Part shown: positions 31,918 to 41,018 of the stretch, piece by piece
Layout of the letters: each line of letters opens with the position of its first letter
Position numbering within the stretch: position 1 is the first letter of the stretch
Origin: Ramlibacter lithotrophicus
GTDB taxonomy: Bacteria; Pseudomonadota; Gammaproteobacteria; Burkholderiales; Burkholderiaceae_C
Assembly: GCF_012184415.1 (NCBI RefSeq)
Contig: NZ_VTOX01000006.1
Span: 62,001 to 126,000 of the forward strand
Length of the DNA stretch: 64,000 bases
Reading direction: 5' to 3'
Made by a program: the position numbers and the translations under genes
The notes under the pieces: model-generated
The model's input: the letters and a program-made list of their open reading frames with translations, nothing else
Databases searched by the model: none
What the model was told of the DNA's origin: nothing

Positions 31918-33321
31918 GTGCGCCAATCCGTTCGCCGCCGTGCCGTTCTGAAATCGTTCATGGGCGCCGCCGTGGCCTCGGGCCTCGCGGCCTGCGGCGG
32001 CGGTGGCGGCGACAGCGCCGCTGCGCCGGCTCCGGGCCCCACGCCGGCGCCGACTCCGGCCCCGGTGCCAACGCCCGCTCCTTCGCCCGTGCCGACGCCG
32101 GCTCCCACGCCGGCGCCGACGCCCACTCCGGCCCCGACCCCGGCGCCGACGCCCGCGCCCACCCCGGCGCCGAACCGTTTCCATGCCTCCTGGACCGCCG
32201 CCGCCGTCGATGCGACGGCGAACCTGCCCGGCGCCGCGCCGCAACGGGCGCCGACGTTCGACAACCAGACCGTGCGCCAGGTCCTGCGGCTCTCGCTCGG
32301 CGGCAACACGCTGCGGGTGAAGCTGTCCAACCGCTTCGGCACGGCACCGCTCACGGTGACCGCGGCACGCGTGGCCAGGAGCGCGGGACAGTCGGACATC
32401 GACGCCGCCACCGACCGCGCATTGACCTTCGGCGGCCAGGCGTCCGTCACGATCCCCGCCGGCGCCGAAGTCACCAGCGATGCCGTCGCCGTCGCGGTGG
32501 CGCCGCTCACCAACCTGGCGGTGAGCCTGTATTTCGCCGGACCGGTGACGATAGCCACCATCCATCCGGTCGCGCGCCAGACGGCCTGGACGATCGCCGG
32601 CAACCAGGTGTCCGCTGCGATGCTGGCCGGCGCCAGCGTCGATCCGTTCGCCGCGTACTACGCGCTCGCGGCGGTCGAAACGTCGAGCACGGAAGCAACC
32701 AGGCTGGTGGTGGCCTTCGGCGACTCGCATACCGACGGCATCGGCTCGACCGTCGACGCGGCGAAGCGCTTTCCCAACCAGCTCGACGACCGGCTGAAGG
32801 CTGCCGGCCGCGCTCGCACCGGGGTCGTCAACACCGGCATCGGCGGCAACCGCTGGCTCAACGACTTCGCGGGCCCGAATGGCCTCGGACGGTTCGACCG
32901 CGACGTGCTGGACGTGGCCGGCGTGACGCATGCGCTGATCCTCATGGGCATCAACGACATCGGCTTCTCGGTCAGCCCGGTGCCGAGCCAGGAGGTCACG
33001 GCCGACCAGATCACCGCCGCGATCGCGAGCGCCGTGGGCCGTGCCAGGTCGCGCGGCATCAAGGTGATCCTGGGCACGCTGCTGCCCTACCGCGGCGCCG
33101 ACTACTACTCGGCAGCGGGCGAGAGCAAACGCCAGGCGGTCAATGCCTGGATCAGGAGCAGCAGCGGCGCCGACGCGGTGGTCGACTTCGACCTCGTCAT
33201 GCGCAGCGCGTCCGATCCCTCCATCCTCAACCCGGCCTACGACAGCGGCGACCACCTGCATCCCAACGACGCCGGCTACGCGGCGATGGCCGGCGCGGTG
33301 GATCTCGGGCTGCTGGCGTAG
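31918..33321 (+). CDS. SGNH/GDSL-type esterase lipoprotein with proline-rich linker
   Basis: 467 residues from GTG 31918, with GGGAGAG six bases upstream. The N-terminus has a Tat-like [11 protein letters not shown] followed by a lipobox (GLAAC). A (P-T-P-A)n linker spans about 39-85. A beta-rich region (about 88-255) precedes the SGNH hydrolase domain: Ser270 in AFGDSHTDG, Gly in GIGGNRW, Asn in MGINDIG, and Asp445/His448 in DHLHPND. It is predicted to remove acyl groups from a sugar or polysaccharide outside the cytoplasm; the substrate is unknown. It stands 162 bp from the secreted protease on the same strand. Confidence 0.86.
   Translation: MRQSVRRRAVLKSFMGAAVASGLAACGGGGGDSAAAPAPGPTPAPTPAPVPTPAPSPVPTPAPTPAPTPTPAPTPAPTPAPTPAPNRFHASWTAAAVDATANLPGAAPQRAPTFDNQTVRQVLRLSLGGNTLRVKLSNRFGTAPLTVTAARVARSAGQSDIDAATDRALTFGGQASVTIPAGAEVTSDAVAVAVAPLTNLAVSLYFAGPVTIATIHPVARQTAWTIAGNQVSAAMLAGASVDPFAAYYALAAVETSSTEATRLVVAFGDSHTDGIGSTVDAAKRFPNQLDDRLKAAGRARTGVVNTGIGGNRWLNDFAGPNGLGRFDRDVLDVAGVTHALILMGINDIGFSVSPVPSQEVTADQITAAIASAVGRARSRGIKVILGTLLPYRGADYYSAAGESKRQAVNAWIRSSSGADAVVDFDLVMRSASDPSILNPAYDSGDHLHPNDAGYAAMAGAVDLGLLA
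32034..32171 (+). repeat. Imperfect repeats encoding a PTPAP linker
   Basis: Degenerate 6- to 12-bp units based on CCGACGCCGGCGC encode about 46 residues of alternating Pro with Thr, Ala, Val or Ser. This is a flexible spacer between lipid anchor and enzyme. In-frame copy-number change by slippage is plausible. Direct reading. Confidence 0.85.
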
Positions 33322-33537
33322 GCCGCCGGTCGGCAAGGCGCGGGCCAAGGGCGCCGCGGCAGCCGCCCTGCGGATGGCCCGGCCCTTGCCTGCTTCGGGA
33401 ATCCCGGGTGGCGCATTCCGGGATCCGGGAACCCCGTGACCGCAGCAGCGGGGCTTTGAGCCAGCCCAGCCGTCGCAGCCCGCTGGCACGCAACCTGCAT
33501 TCCCCGGGTCAGCCGGCTTGCGCCGGCCACCATCCGC

Positions 33538-34929
33538 ATGAATCCCGACGAGCAACCGATCTTTCCCAACCGCCTGGCCGCGTCGCACCAGCCGGGCGCC
33601 TTCCCGGCGGTCGCTTGCCTGTCCTACCTCGTCGTCGGCACGCTGTGGATCTGGTACTCCGACCACGCCGGCGCCGCGCTCTTCACGAATGTCGAGCGCC
33701 TCACGCTGTTCCAGACCTACAAAGGTGCGCTCTTCGTCGCGGTCTCGGCGCTCTTCCTGTTCCTGTCCCTGCAGCTCGCGTATCGCATGCTCGACCGGCT
33801 GCCGGTCGTGGAGCGGCTGTTGCGCGACAGCCGGCGCCAGTACCTCGCCTCCGTCGAGCTGTCGCCCGACGGCGTGGTGGTGCACTGCGAGGGGCGGATC
33901 CTCCATGCCAACCAGCGCTTTCGCGAGATGCTCGGCATCGGGGAACAGGTGGCGCTGCAAGGGCTGCCCCTGGTGAGCCTGGTGCGCTCGGACGAGCAGG
34001 AGACGATCGAGACGCAGCTGAACCGCCTGTCCGCCGTCGCCGACGCCAGCATCCCGGTCGAGCTGACCATCCACGCCCCGGGCGGCAGGCAGGTCGAGGT
34101 CGAGCACGCGAGCCGCTCGGTGCGCGTGGGGAACCGCATCATCATCCAGACCCACTTGCGCGACCTGGGCATGCGCAACCAGGCCCGCCGCGAACTGGAA
34201 CGGGCGAACCGCGAACTGGAACAGCGCGTCGAGGTACGAACCCGGGAAGTGCGGGCCGCGAACGAGGCCCTGACCTCGTTCAGCCACTCGGTCGCGCACG
34301 ACCTGCGCGCGCCGGTGTCGCGCGTGGAAGGCTTTGCCCGTGCCCTGGACGCCGCCATGGCGCAGAACGACTGCGCCAAAGTGGCGCACTACACCGGCCG
34401 GATCCGCGCCAATGCCCAGCTGATGGAGCAGATGATCGACGGCCTGCTGAAACTCTCGCGGGCCGAGCGCGCCGAACTGGACGTCAAGCTCGTGGAGACG
34501 CGAGCGGTCGTGGAGCACGTGGTCCACGAACTCCTTCCCGCGGCGCCGGCCGGCCGGGTGCTGATCGGCGAACTGCCCGCCGTCCACGCGCATCACTGCA
34601 CCTTCCAGCAGGTCTGGACCAACCTTCTCTCCAACGCGTTGAAGTACAGCACCGGTGCCGCGGACCCGACAGTGCGCGTCGCCGCGGAGGATCGCGGTGA
34701 CGAACTCGTCTTCAGCGTCAGCGATCGCGGCATCGGCTTCGACCCGGCCGAGGCGGGAAACCTGTTCGGCCTCTTCCAGCGGTTGCCCGGCGCGGCCGGC
34801 TTTCCGGGCACCGGCATCGGGCTCACCGTGGTGCGCCGGATCGTCGAGCGGCACGGTGGCCGCGTGTGGGCCACCGGCCGGCCCGGCCACGGCGCCACGT
34901 TCTCCTTCTCGCTTCCGAAACAGAACTGA
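33538..34929 (+). CDS. Membrane-bound PAS sensor histidine kinase
   Basis: 463 residues. Two membrane helices (about 24-44 and 62-82), a PAS domain (about 98-215), a coiled-coil linker (about 220-245), then the kinase core. The phospho-acceptor is His254 in HSVAHDLRAP; N box WTNLLSNALKYS; G boxes DRGIGFD and GTGIGLTVV. The core resembles phytochrome-type kinases, but no chromophore domain is present. No response regulator lies next to it, so the partner is elsewhere. Signal unknown. Confidence 0.9.
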   Translation: MNPDEQPIFPNRLAASHQPGAFPAVACLSYLVVGTLWIWYSDHAGAALFTNVERLTLFQTYKGALFVAVSALFLFLSLQLAYRMLDRLPVVERLLRDSRRQYLASVELSPDGVVVHCEGRILHANQRFREMLGIGEQVALQGLPLVSLVRSDEQETIETQLNRLSAVADASIPVELTIHAPGGRQVEVEHASRSVRVGNRIIIQTHLRDLGMRNQARRELERANRELEQRVEVRTREVRAANEALTSFSHSVAHDLRAPVSRVEGFARALDAAMAQNDCAKVAHYTGRIRANAQLMEQMIDGLLKLSRAERAELDVKLVETRAVVEHVVHELLPAAPAGRVLIGELPAVHAHHCTFQQVWTNLLSNALKYSTGAADPTVRVAAEDRGDELVFSVSDRGIGFDPAEAGNLFGLFQRLPGAAGFPGTGIGLTVVRRIVERHGGRVWATGRPGHGATFSFSLPKQN

Positions 34930-34981
34930 CCGGGGCGCGGCCACCGGATCCGCCAGGCGCTGCGGATAGACTCGACGCCTC

Positions 34982-36223
34982 GTGAACCCCGATGCCGATC
35001 AACTCTGGCGCGCGCCGCGCTGGGCCCTTGCCGCGCTGCTTGCCCTGCTCGGCATGCTGGGGCCGTTCTCCATCGACACCTACATTCCGGCCTTCGCTGG
35101 CATCGCCCGCGCGCTCGACGCGTCGCCCGTGCAGATGCAGCAGACGCTGTCGGCCTACCTGTTCGGCTTCGCCTTCATGAACCTGTTCCACGGTGCGCTG
35201 GCCGACAGTTTCGGCCGGCGGCCGGTGGTGCTGTGGGGCATCGCGATGTTCACCGTCGCCTCCGCCGGCTGCGCGCTGTCGCAGACCATCGGCCAGCTCG
35301 TGCTGTTCCGCGGCCTGCAGGGCCTGTCCACCGGCGCCGGCATCGTCGTCTCGCGGGCCGTGATCCGCGACATGTTCCCGCCGGCGGAGGCGCAGAAGGT
35401 GATGAGCCAGGTCACCATCTATTTCGGCGTCGCGCCGGCCATCGCGCCGATCATCGGCGGCTGGCTGTTCGTGCATGCCGGCTGGCACAGCATCTTCTGG
35501 TTCCTCACCGGCGTCGGCATCGTCCTGTGGACGGCCAACTTCCGGCTGCTGCCCGAGACGCTGCACGTCACACAGCGCCAGCCGTTCAACGTGCGCAACC
35601 TGATGCAGGGCTACTGGCAGCTCGGATCCAGCCCGCGCTTCCTGCTGCTGGCGTTCGCCAGCGGCGTCCCGTTCAACGGGATGTTCCTCTACGTGCTGTC
35701 GGCGCCCGCCTTCCTCGGCGAGCACCTGCGGCTGGCGCCCACCGAGTTCTTCTGGTTCTTCGTGCTCACCATCAGCGGGATCATGGGCGGCGCGTGGGCG
35801 AGCGGGCGGCTGGCGGGCAAGATCGCGCCGCGGCGCCAGATCCGGCACGGCTTCGTGATCATGGTCGTGGTATCGCTCGCGAACGTCGCGGCGAACTTCG
35901 CCTTCGAGCCGCACCCGGGCTGGGCATTGCTGCCGATCGCCATCTTCGCGTTCGGCTGGGCGCTGATGGTGCCGGTCGTCACGCTGCTGGTGCTGGACCT
36001 GTATCCCGAACGGCGCGGGCTCGCGTCGTCGCTGCAGGCGGTGATCGGCTCCACCGCCAACGGGCTGGTCGCCGGCGCCATCGCCCCGCTCGTGATGCAC
36101 TCCACCCGCGCGCTCGCCCTGGCGTCGCTGGCGATGATGTCGATCGGCCTCGTCGCATGGGTCTGGGTGAAGCAGTACGCACCGGAAATCGGACGCCTGC
36201 ACGCGGGCCATCCCGCCCAGTAA
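34982..36223 (+). CDS. Bcr/CflA-type multidrug efflux MFS transporter
   Basis: 413 residues from a GTG start, twelve predicted membrane helices. Motif A appears as GALADSFGRRPVVLWG between helices 2 and 3; the drug/H+ antiporter motif near FRGLQGLSTGAGIVVSRAVIRD matches the Bcr/CflA subgroup. The N-terminus GPFSIDTYIPAF is typical of that family. Inner-membrane proton-driven exporter; substrates cannot be predicted. 52 bp after the histidine kinase, so possibly cotranscribed with it. Confidence 0.9.
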   Translation: MNPDADQLWRAPRWALAALLALLGMLGPFSIDTYIPAFAGIARALDASPVQMQQTLSAYLFGFAFMNLFHGALADSFGRRPVVLWGIAMFTVASAGCALSQTIGQLVLFRGLQGLSTGAGIVVSRAVIRDMFPPAEAQKVMSQVTIYFGVAPAIAPIIGGWLFVHAGWHSIFWFLTGVGIVLWTANFRLLPETLHVTQRQPFNVRNLMQGYWQLGSSPRFLLLAFASGVPFNGMFLYVLSAPAFLGEHLRLAPTEFFWFFVLTISGIMGGAWASGRLAGKIAPRRQIRHGFVIMVVVSLANVAANFAFEPHPGWALLPIAIFAFGWALMVPVVTLLVLDLYPERRGLASSLQAVIGSTANGLVAGAIAPLVMHSTRALALASLAMMSIGLVAWVWVKQYAPEIGRLHAGHPAQ

Positions 36224-36300
36224 GAAGAACGGCAGCGCGGGAGGCACCTGCGCGACACCGCGGCGGCCCGCGGCATTGGGACTTTCCCTCTGGAGTTCCG

Positions 36301-36347
36301 CCGTGCAGCACGGCGCGTTGATCGGGCACGTGCACGGCGGCTACAGT
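36301..36347 (+). promoter_or_regulatory. Candidate liv operon promoter with two palindromes
   Basis: TTGATC (36318-36323) and TACAGT (36342-36347) are 18 bp apart, about 80 bases before livH. CCGTGC-A-GCACGG (36301-36313) lies just upstream of the -35. CGTGCACG (36329-36336) lies inside the spacer. The repeated CGTGC/GCACG half sites suggest a dimeric repressor. Read by eye; the regulator is unknown. Confidence 0.4.
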
Positions 36348-36423
36348 GGCGCGGCCGCCCTTCGCGGTTTCGATCGCACCGCTTCACCGTCGCTCGCGCC
36401 CACGCCGTCACGCCGTTCTTCCC

Positions 36424-37287
36424 ATGGATCTCTTTCTTCAACAAGTCCTCAACGGGCTGACGCTGGGGGGCATCTACAGCCTCGTGGCGCTCGGGCTCAC
36501 GCTGGTCTACGGCATCCTGCACGTGCCGAACTTCGCCCACGGCGCCTTCTACATGGCCGGCGCGTTCGCGTCGTTCCACCTGATGAAGGTGTACGGCTTC
36601 AACTACTGGCTGGCGATGCTCGGCTCGGCGCTGTTCGTCGCCGTGATCGCGACGCTGGCCGAGCGGCTCGTGTTCCATCCGCTGCGCAAGGCTTCGGGGC
36701 TGCACCCCATGATCGCCGCGATCGGCGTGCTGCTGTTCCTGGAAGCCGGCGCCCAGGCGATCTGGGGCGCCGACTTCCACCGGCTGCAGACGCCGTACAC
36801 GGGCATCCTGGACCTGGGCGGCGTCACGGCCCCGGTGCAGCGGCTGCTGATCATCGGCGCGGCGTTCACGCTGATGGTGGTGCTGCACCTGTTCCTGCGC
36901 AAGACCGTGACCGGCTCGACCATCATCGCGATGGCCCAGAACCGCGACGGCGCGTCCCTGGTCGGCATCGACGCCAACCGCGTCGCGATGCTGACGTTCG
37001 CGATCTCGGGCATGCTCGCCGCAGTCGCGGCCACCTTGTATGCGCCGATCAACCTGGTCTATCCGGCGATGGGCCACCTGGTGATCACCAAGGCCTTCGT
37101 CATCATCATCCTGGGCGGGATGGGCAGCGTGCCCGGCGCCATCGTCGGCGGCCTGATCATCGGGTTCGCCGAGAGCTTCGGGGCCTTCTACATCTCGACC
37201 GACTACAAGGACATCATCGCCTTCGTGCTGCTGGTGGTGATCCTGTCGCTGCGCCCCGAAGGGCTGTTCACGAAGGGGGCGAACTGA
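36424..37287 (+). CDS. livH: Branched-chain amino acid ABC transporter permease (LivH)
   Basis: 287 residues, about eight membrane helices. Starts MDLFLQQVLNGLTLGGIYSLVALGLTLVYG, the LivH pattern, and contains the EAA-like loop with LVGIDANRVAMLTFAISGMLA. Forms the inner-membrane channel with LivM. ATG at 36424 is preferred over an upstream open frame because it matches relatives. The stop overlaps the livM start by one base. First gene of livH-livM-livG-livF-binding protein. Confidence 0.93.
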   Translation: MDLFLQQVLNGLTLGGIYSLVALGLTLVYGILHVPNFAHGAFYMAGAFASFHLMKVYGFNYWLAMLGSALFVAVIATLAERLVFHPLRKASGLHPMIAAIGVLLFLEAGAQAIWGADFHRLQTPYTGILDLGGVTAPVQRLLIIGAAFTLMVVLHLFLRKTVTGSTIIAMAQNRDGASLVGIDANRVAMLTFAISGMLAAVAATLYAPINLVYPAMGHLVITKAFVIIILGGMGSVPGAIVGGLIIGFAESFGAFYISTDYKDIIAFVLLVVILSLRPEGLFTKGAN

Positions 37288-38289
37288 TGAAGTACCTCAC
37301 CGGCAAGCCCGGCTGGCTGCTGCTGCTGGCGCTCGGCCTCGCCTTCCCGTTCTTCGCGAAAAACGACTACCACCTCACGGTGATGTCCACCGCCTACATC
37401 TTCGCCATCGCCACCCTGGGTTTGAACCTGATCACCGGCTACACCGGGCAGTTCAACCTCGCGCACAGCGGTTTCATGGCCGTCGGCGCATACACCGTCG
37501 GCATCCTCACGGTGGACTACCAGGTGCCGTTCTGGATCGCGTTCGTCCTCTCCGGCGTGGTGGCGGCCTTCCTGGGCATCTTCATCGGCCTGGTGTCGCT
37601 GCGGCTCAAGGGCCACTACTTCTCGATCTTCACGATGTGCGTCGGCTACATCATGTTCCTGGTGATCGAGAAGTGGGAGAGCCTGACCCACGGCACGGTA
37701 GGCATCATCGGCATCCCGGCGCCCACGGGCGTCGGCTCGTTCACCTTCGACACGCCGCGGTCCCTGTACTACCTGGTGTTCTTCTTCCTGGTGCTGGGCA
37801 CCTGGGTGATGCACCGCATCGCCACTTCGCTGCTGGGCCGCACGTTCGTCGCCATCCGCAACAGCGACAACCTGGCCGAATCGCTGGGCATCGACCTGAT
37901 GCGCAACAAGCTGCTGGCCTTCCTGCTGTCGGTGTTCTATGCGGGCCTCGCCGGCGGCCTGTATGCCGGCTTCGTGCGCTTTCTCGGCCCCGGCATCGCC
38001 GGCATCGAGCACACCTTCGACATGACCATGTACATGCTGATCGGCGGACTGGGCACCTTGCTCGGGCCGCTGCTGGGCGCGTTGTCCGTGCCGTGGCTGA
38101 CGCAGTACCTGCAGTTCCTGCAGGAGTACCGCTTCATCGTCTTCGGCCCGATCCTGGTCCTGCTGGTGATCTTCGTCCCGCACGGCATAGTCGGCACTTA
38201 CATGGGCTGGCGCGCCCGCCGCGAGGCAGGAGCGATCGCGCCCAGGTCCGAGGCCGCGCTGGCGGCCAAGACCCAACCGGAGGCCGGCC

Positions 38290-38297
<8 letters not shown>
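37287..38297 (+). CDS. livM: Branched-chain amino acid ABC transporter permease (LivM)
   Basis: 336 residues, about nine membrane helices. Motifs include LGLNLITGYTGQFNLAHSGF and the cytoplasmic loop RNSDNLAESLGIDLMRNKLLAF. Partner permease of LivH. ATG shares its A with the livH stop; the 3' end overlaps livG by 8 bp. The C-terminal 30 residues are hydrophilic and Ala-rich. Confidence 0.93.
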
Positions 38298-39040
<743 letters not shown>

Positions 39041-39054
<14 letters not shown>

Positions 39055-39748
39055 GAACGTTTCCCAGCATTACGGGAGCTTTCGCGCGCTGCACGGGGTG
39101 ACGCTGAACGCCAAGGAAGGCGAACTGGTGGTCCTGCTCGGCGCCAACGGCGCCGGCAAGAGCACGATCTTCCTCACGGCCAGCGGGCTGCCGAAGGCCA
39201 CCGGCGGCAGCATCCGCTTCCGCAACCAGGAACTGGTGGGCATGAAGCCCTCGCAGATCGTGCAGCAGGGCATCGTCCACTGCCCGGAGGGTCGCAAGCT
39301 CTTCCCGCAGATGTCGGTGCTGAAGAACCTGATGCTGGGCGCCTACGTGCACCGCCGCGACCGCGCCGGCAACCAGAAGATGCTGGACGAGGTGTTCAAG
39401 CTCTTTCCGATCCTCGCCGAGCGCCGCGAGCAGGCCGCCGGCTCGCTCTCGGGCGGGCAGCAGCAGATGGTGGCGATCGGCCGGGCGATGATGGGCCGGC
39501 CCAAGGCGCTGCTGCTCGACGAGCCCTCGCTGGGCCTCGCCCCGCTGGTCGTCAAGCAGGTGTTCGAGGTGATCCAGCGCATCAACCGCGCCGGCACCAC
39601 CGTGCTGCTTGCCGAGCAGAACGCCTACGCGGCGCTGAAGATCGCGCACCGTGCCTACGTGATCGAGGGCGGCCGCATCGTGCTGGAGGGCGACCCCGCC
39701 AGCCTCATGAACGACCAGGCCGTGCGCAAGGCGTACATCGGCGCCTGA
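39041..39748 (+). CDS. livF: Branched-chain amino acid ABC transporter ATP-binding protein (LivF)
   Basis: 235 residues. Walker [10 protein letters not shown], standard signature LSGGQQQMV, Walker [13 protein letters not shown], and the LivF C-terminus with [12 protein letters not shown]. Unlike LivG here, it has a canonical signature, so at least one composite ATP site is standard. Start overlaps livG by 14 bp; the binding-protein gene begins 25 bp later. Confidence 0.94.
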
Positions 39749-39773
39749 CCATTCTTTCCAACGCAAGGAGACC

Positions 39774-40940
39774 GTGAAAGTGAAATCATCCCTGAAGCGC
39801 CTCGCCGCAGCCGCCGCCACCACCGCTGCCCTGGCGAGCGTCCCCGCGCTCGCGCAGGAAGTCGTGAAGATCGGCTACTCGGGCCCGCTGTCCGGCGGCG
39901 CCGCGCTGTACGGCAAGAACGTCCTCGACGGCATGCAGATGGCTGCCGCCGAGGTCAACGCCGCCGGCTTCGAAGTGGCCGGCAAGAAGTACAAGCTGGA
40001 GATCGTCCCGCTCGACGACAAGTACAACCCGAGCGAGACCGCGATCAACGCCCAGCGGCTGGTGCAGGAGCACAAGACGCCGGCGATCCTGGTGCCGCAT
40101 TCGGGCGGGAGCTTCGCGCTGCAGACCAACAACGAGGCGCAGAAGTACCTGCTGCTGTCGTACACCAGCGTGCCGCAGGTGACCGCGCGCGGCAACAAGC
40201 TGACGCTGCGCATCCCGCCCGAGTTCACCGGCTACATCGGGCCGTTCACCAAGTACGCGATGGGCAAGTACGGCAAGAACGTGGCGATCGCCAATGCGGA
40301 TCACGACTACGCCAAGGCCTGGACCGCCGCGTTCAAGCCGGCCTGGGAAGCCGCTGGTGGCAAGGTCGTCGCCGAGAACCCGATGTCGTACAACCGCGCG
40401 ACGGACTTCTACAGCGGCGTGAGCCGCGTGCTGGCCTCCAAGCCGGACGTGCTGTTCATCGGCGGCGCCTCCGAGCCGACCGGCCTGGTCGTCAAGCAGG
40501 CGCGTGAGCTCGGCTTCAAGGGCGGCTTCGTCATCATCGACCAGGCCAAGATGGACGAGATCAGCCAGGTGACCGGCGGCTATGGTCCGCTGGAAGGCTC
40601 CATCGGCGTGCTGCCGGTGGTGGACGACCCGGCGCCGGTGACCAAGGCGTTCGTCGAGCGCTTCCGCAAGGCGTACCCGGGTCGCAATCCGAGTTCCGAG
40701 GTGTCGCTGAACTACACCGCCGTGCACGCGACCGTGCAGGCGATGAAGCTGGCCGCCACCGTGAGCGACGCCGCGAAGATCCGCGCGAACCTGGACAAGG
40801 CGATGAAGGCCCTGCCGGACCAGTACAACCCGCACGGGCTGGACGGGGTGGACGAGCGCGGTGGCTCGCTGGCGAACACCCGCGTCGCCACCGTCGAGGG
40901 TGGCAAGGTCAAGGAGCGCGCGCTGCGCGACTTCAAGTAA
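39774..40940 (+). CDS. Periplasmic branched-chain amino acid type binding protein
   Basis: 388 residues. Sec signal peptide (about 1-27, ends ALAQ), then the type I periplasmic binding fold starting VVKIGYSGPLSGGAALYGKN. It captures the ligand for LivHMGF. The family covers leucine, aromatic acids, urea and other amides, so the true substrate is open. GTG at 39774 or 39780; AAGGAGA at 39764-39770 spaces better with 39780. Last gene of the operon, followed by a bidirectional terminator. Confidence 0.9.
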   Translation: MKVKSSLKRLAAAAATTAALASVPALAQEVVKIGYSGPLSGGAALYGKNVLDGMQMAAAEVNAAGFEVAGKKYKLEIVPLDDKYNPSETAINAQRLVQEHKTPAILVPHSGGSFALQTNNEAQKYLLLSYTSVPQVTARGNKLTLRIPPEFTGYIGPFTKYAMGKYGKNVAIANADHDYAKAWTAAFKPAWEAAGGKVVAENPMSYNRATDFYSGVSRVLASKPDVLFIGGASEPTGLVVKQARELGFKGGFVIIDQAKMDEISQVTGGYGPLEGSIGVLPVVDDPAPVTKAFVERFRKAYPGRNPSSEVSLNYTAVHATVQAMKLAATVSDAAKIRANLDKAMKALPDQYNPHGLDGVDERGGSLANTRVATVEGGKVKERALRDFK

Positions 40941-40974
40941 GGCGCTCCGGGCCCGCGGCAGACGGGCATCAGGC

Positions 40975-41002
40975 AAAAAGCCGGCATCGCTGCCGGCTTT
41001 TT
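40975..41002. terminator. Bidirectional terminator between liv operon and helicase gene
   Basis: AAAAAGCCGGCA and TGCCGGCTTTTT form a perfect stem around TCGC. T runs are present on both strands, fitting the two convergent genes ending at 40940 (plus) and 41019 (minus). Confidence 0.93.
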
Positions 41003-41018
41003 CACTGGTTGGCGCCGA

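Noticed and set aside
32034..32171. Direct repeats as a CRISPR array
   Set aside because: Units are 6-12 bp, degenerate and in frame with a proline linker; no spacers and no cas genes.
33425..33460. CCCCG/CGGGG hairpin as esterase terminator
   Set aside because: Only five paired bases, a long loop and a three-base T run; too weak to list.
31584..34700. 1038-codon plus-strand frame across esterase and kinase genes
   Set aside because: Off-frame reading through two well-supported genes; no recognisable domain.
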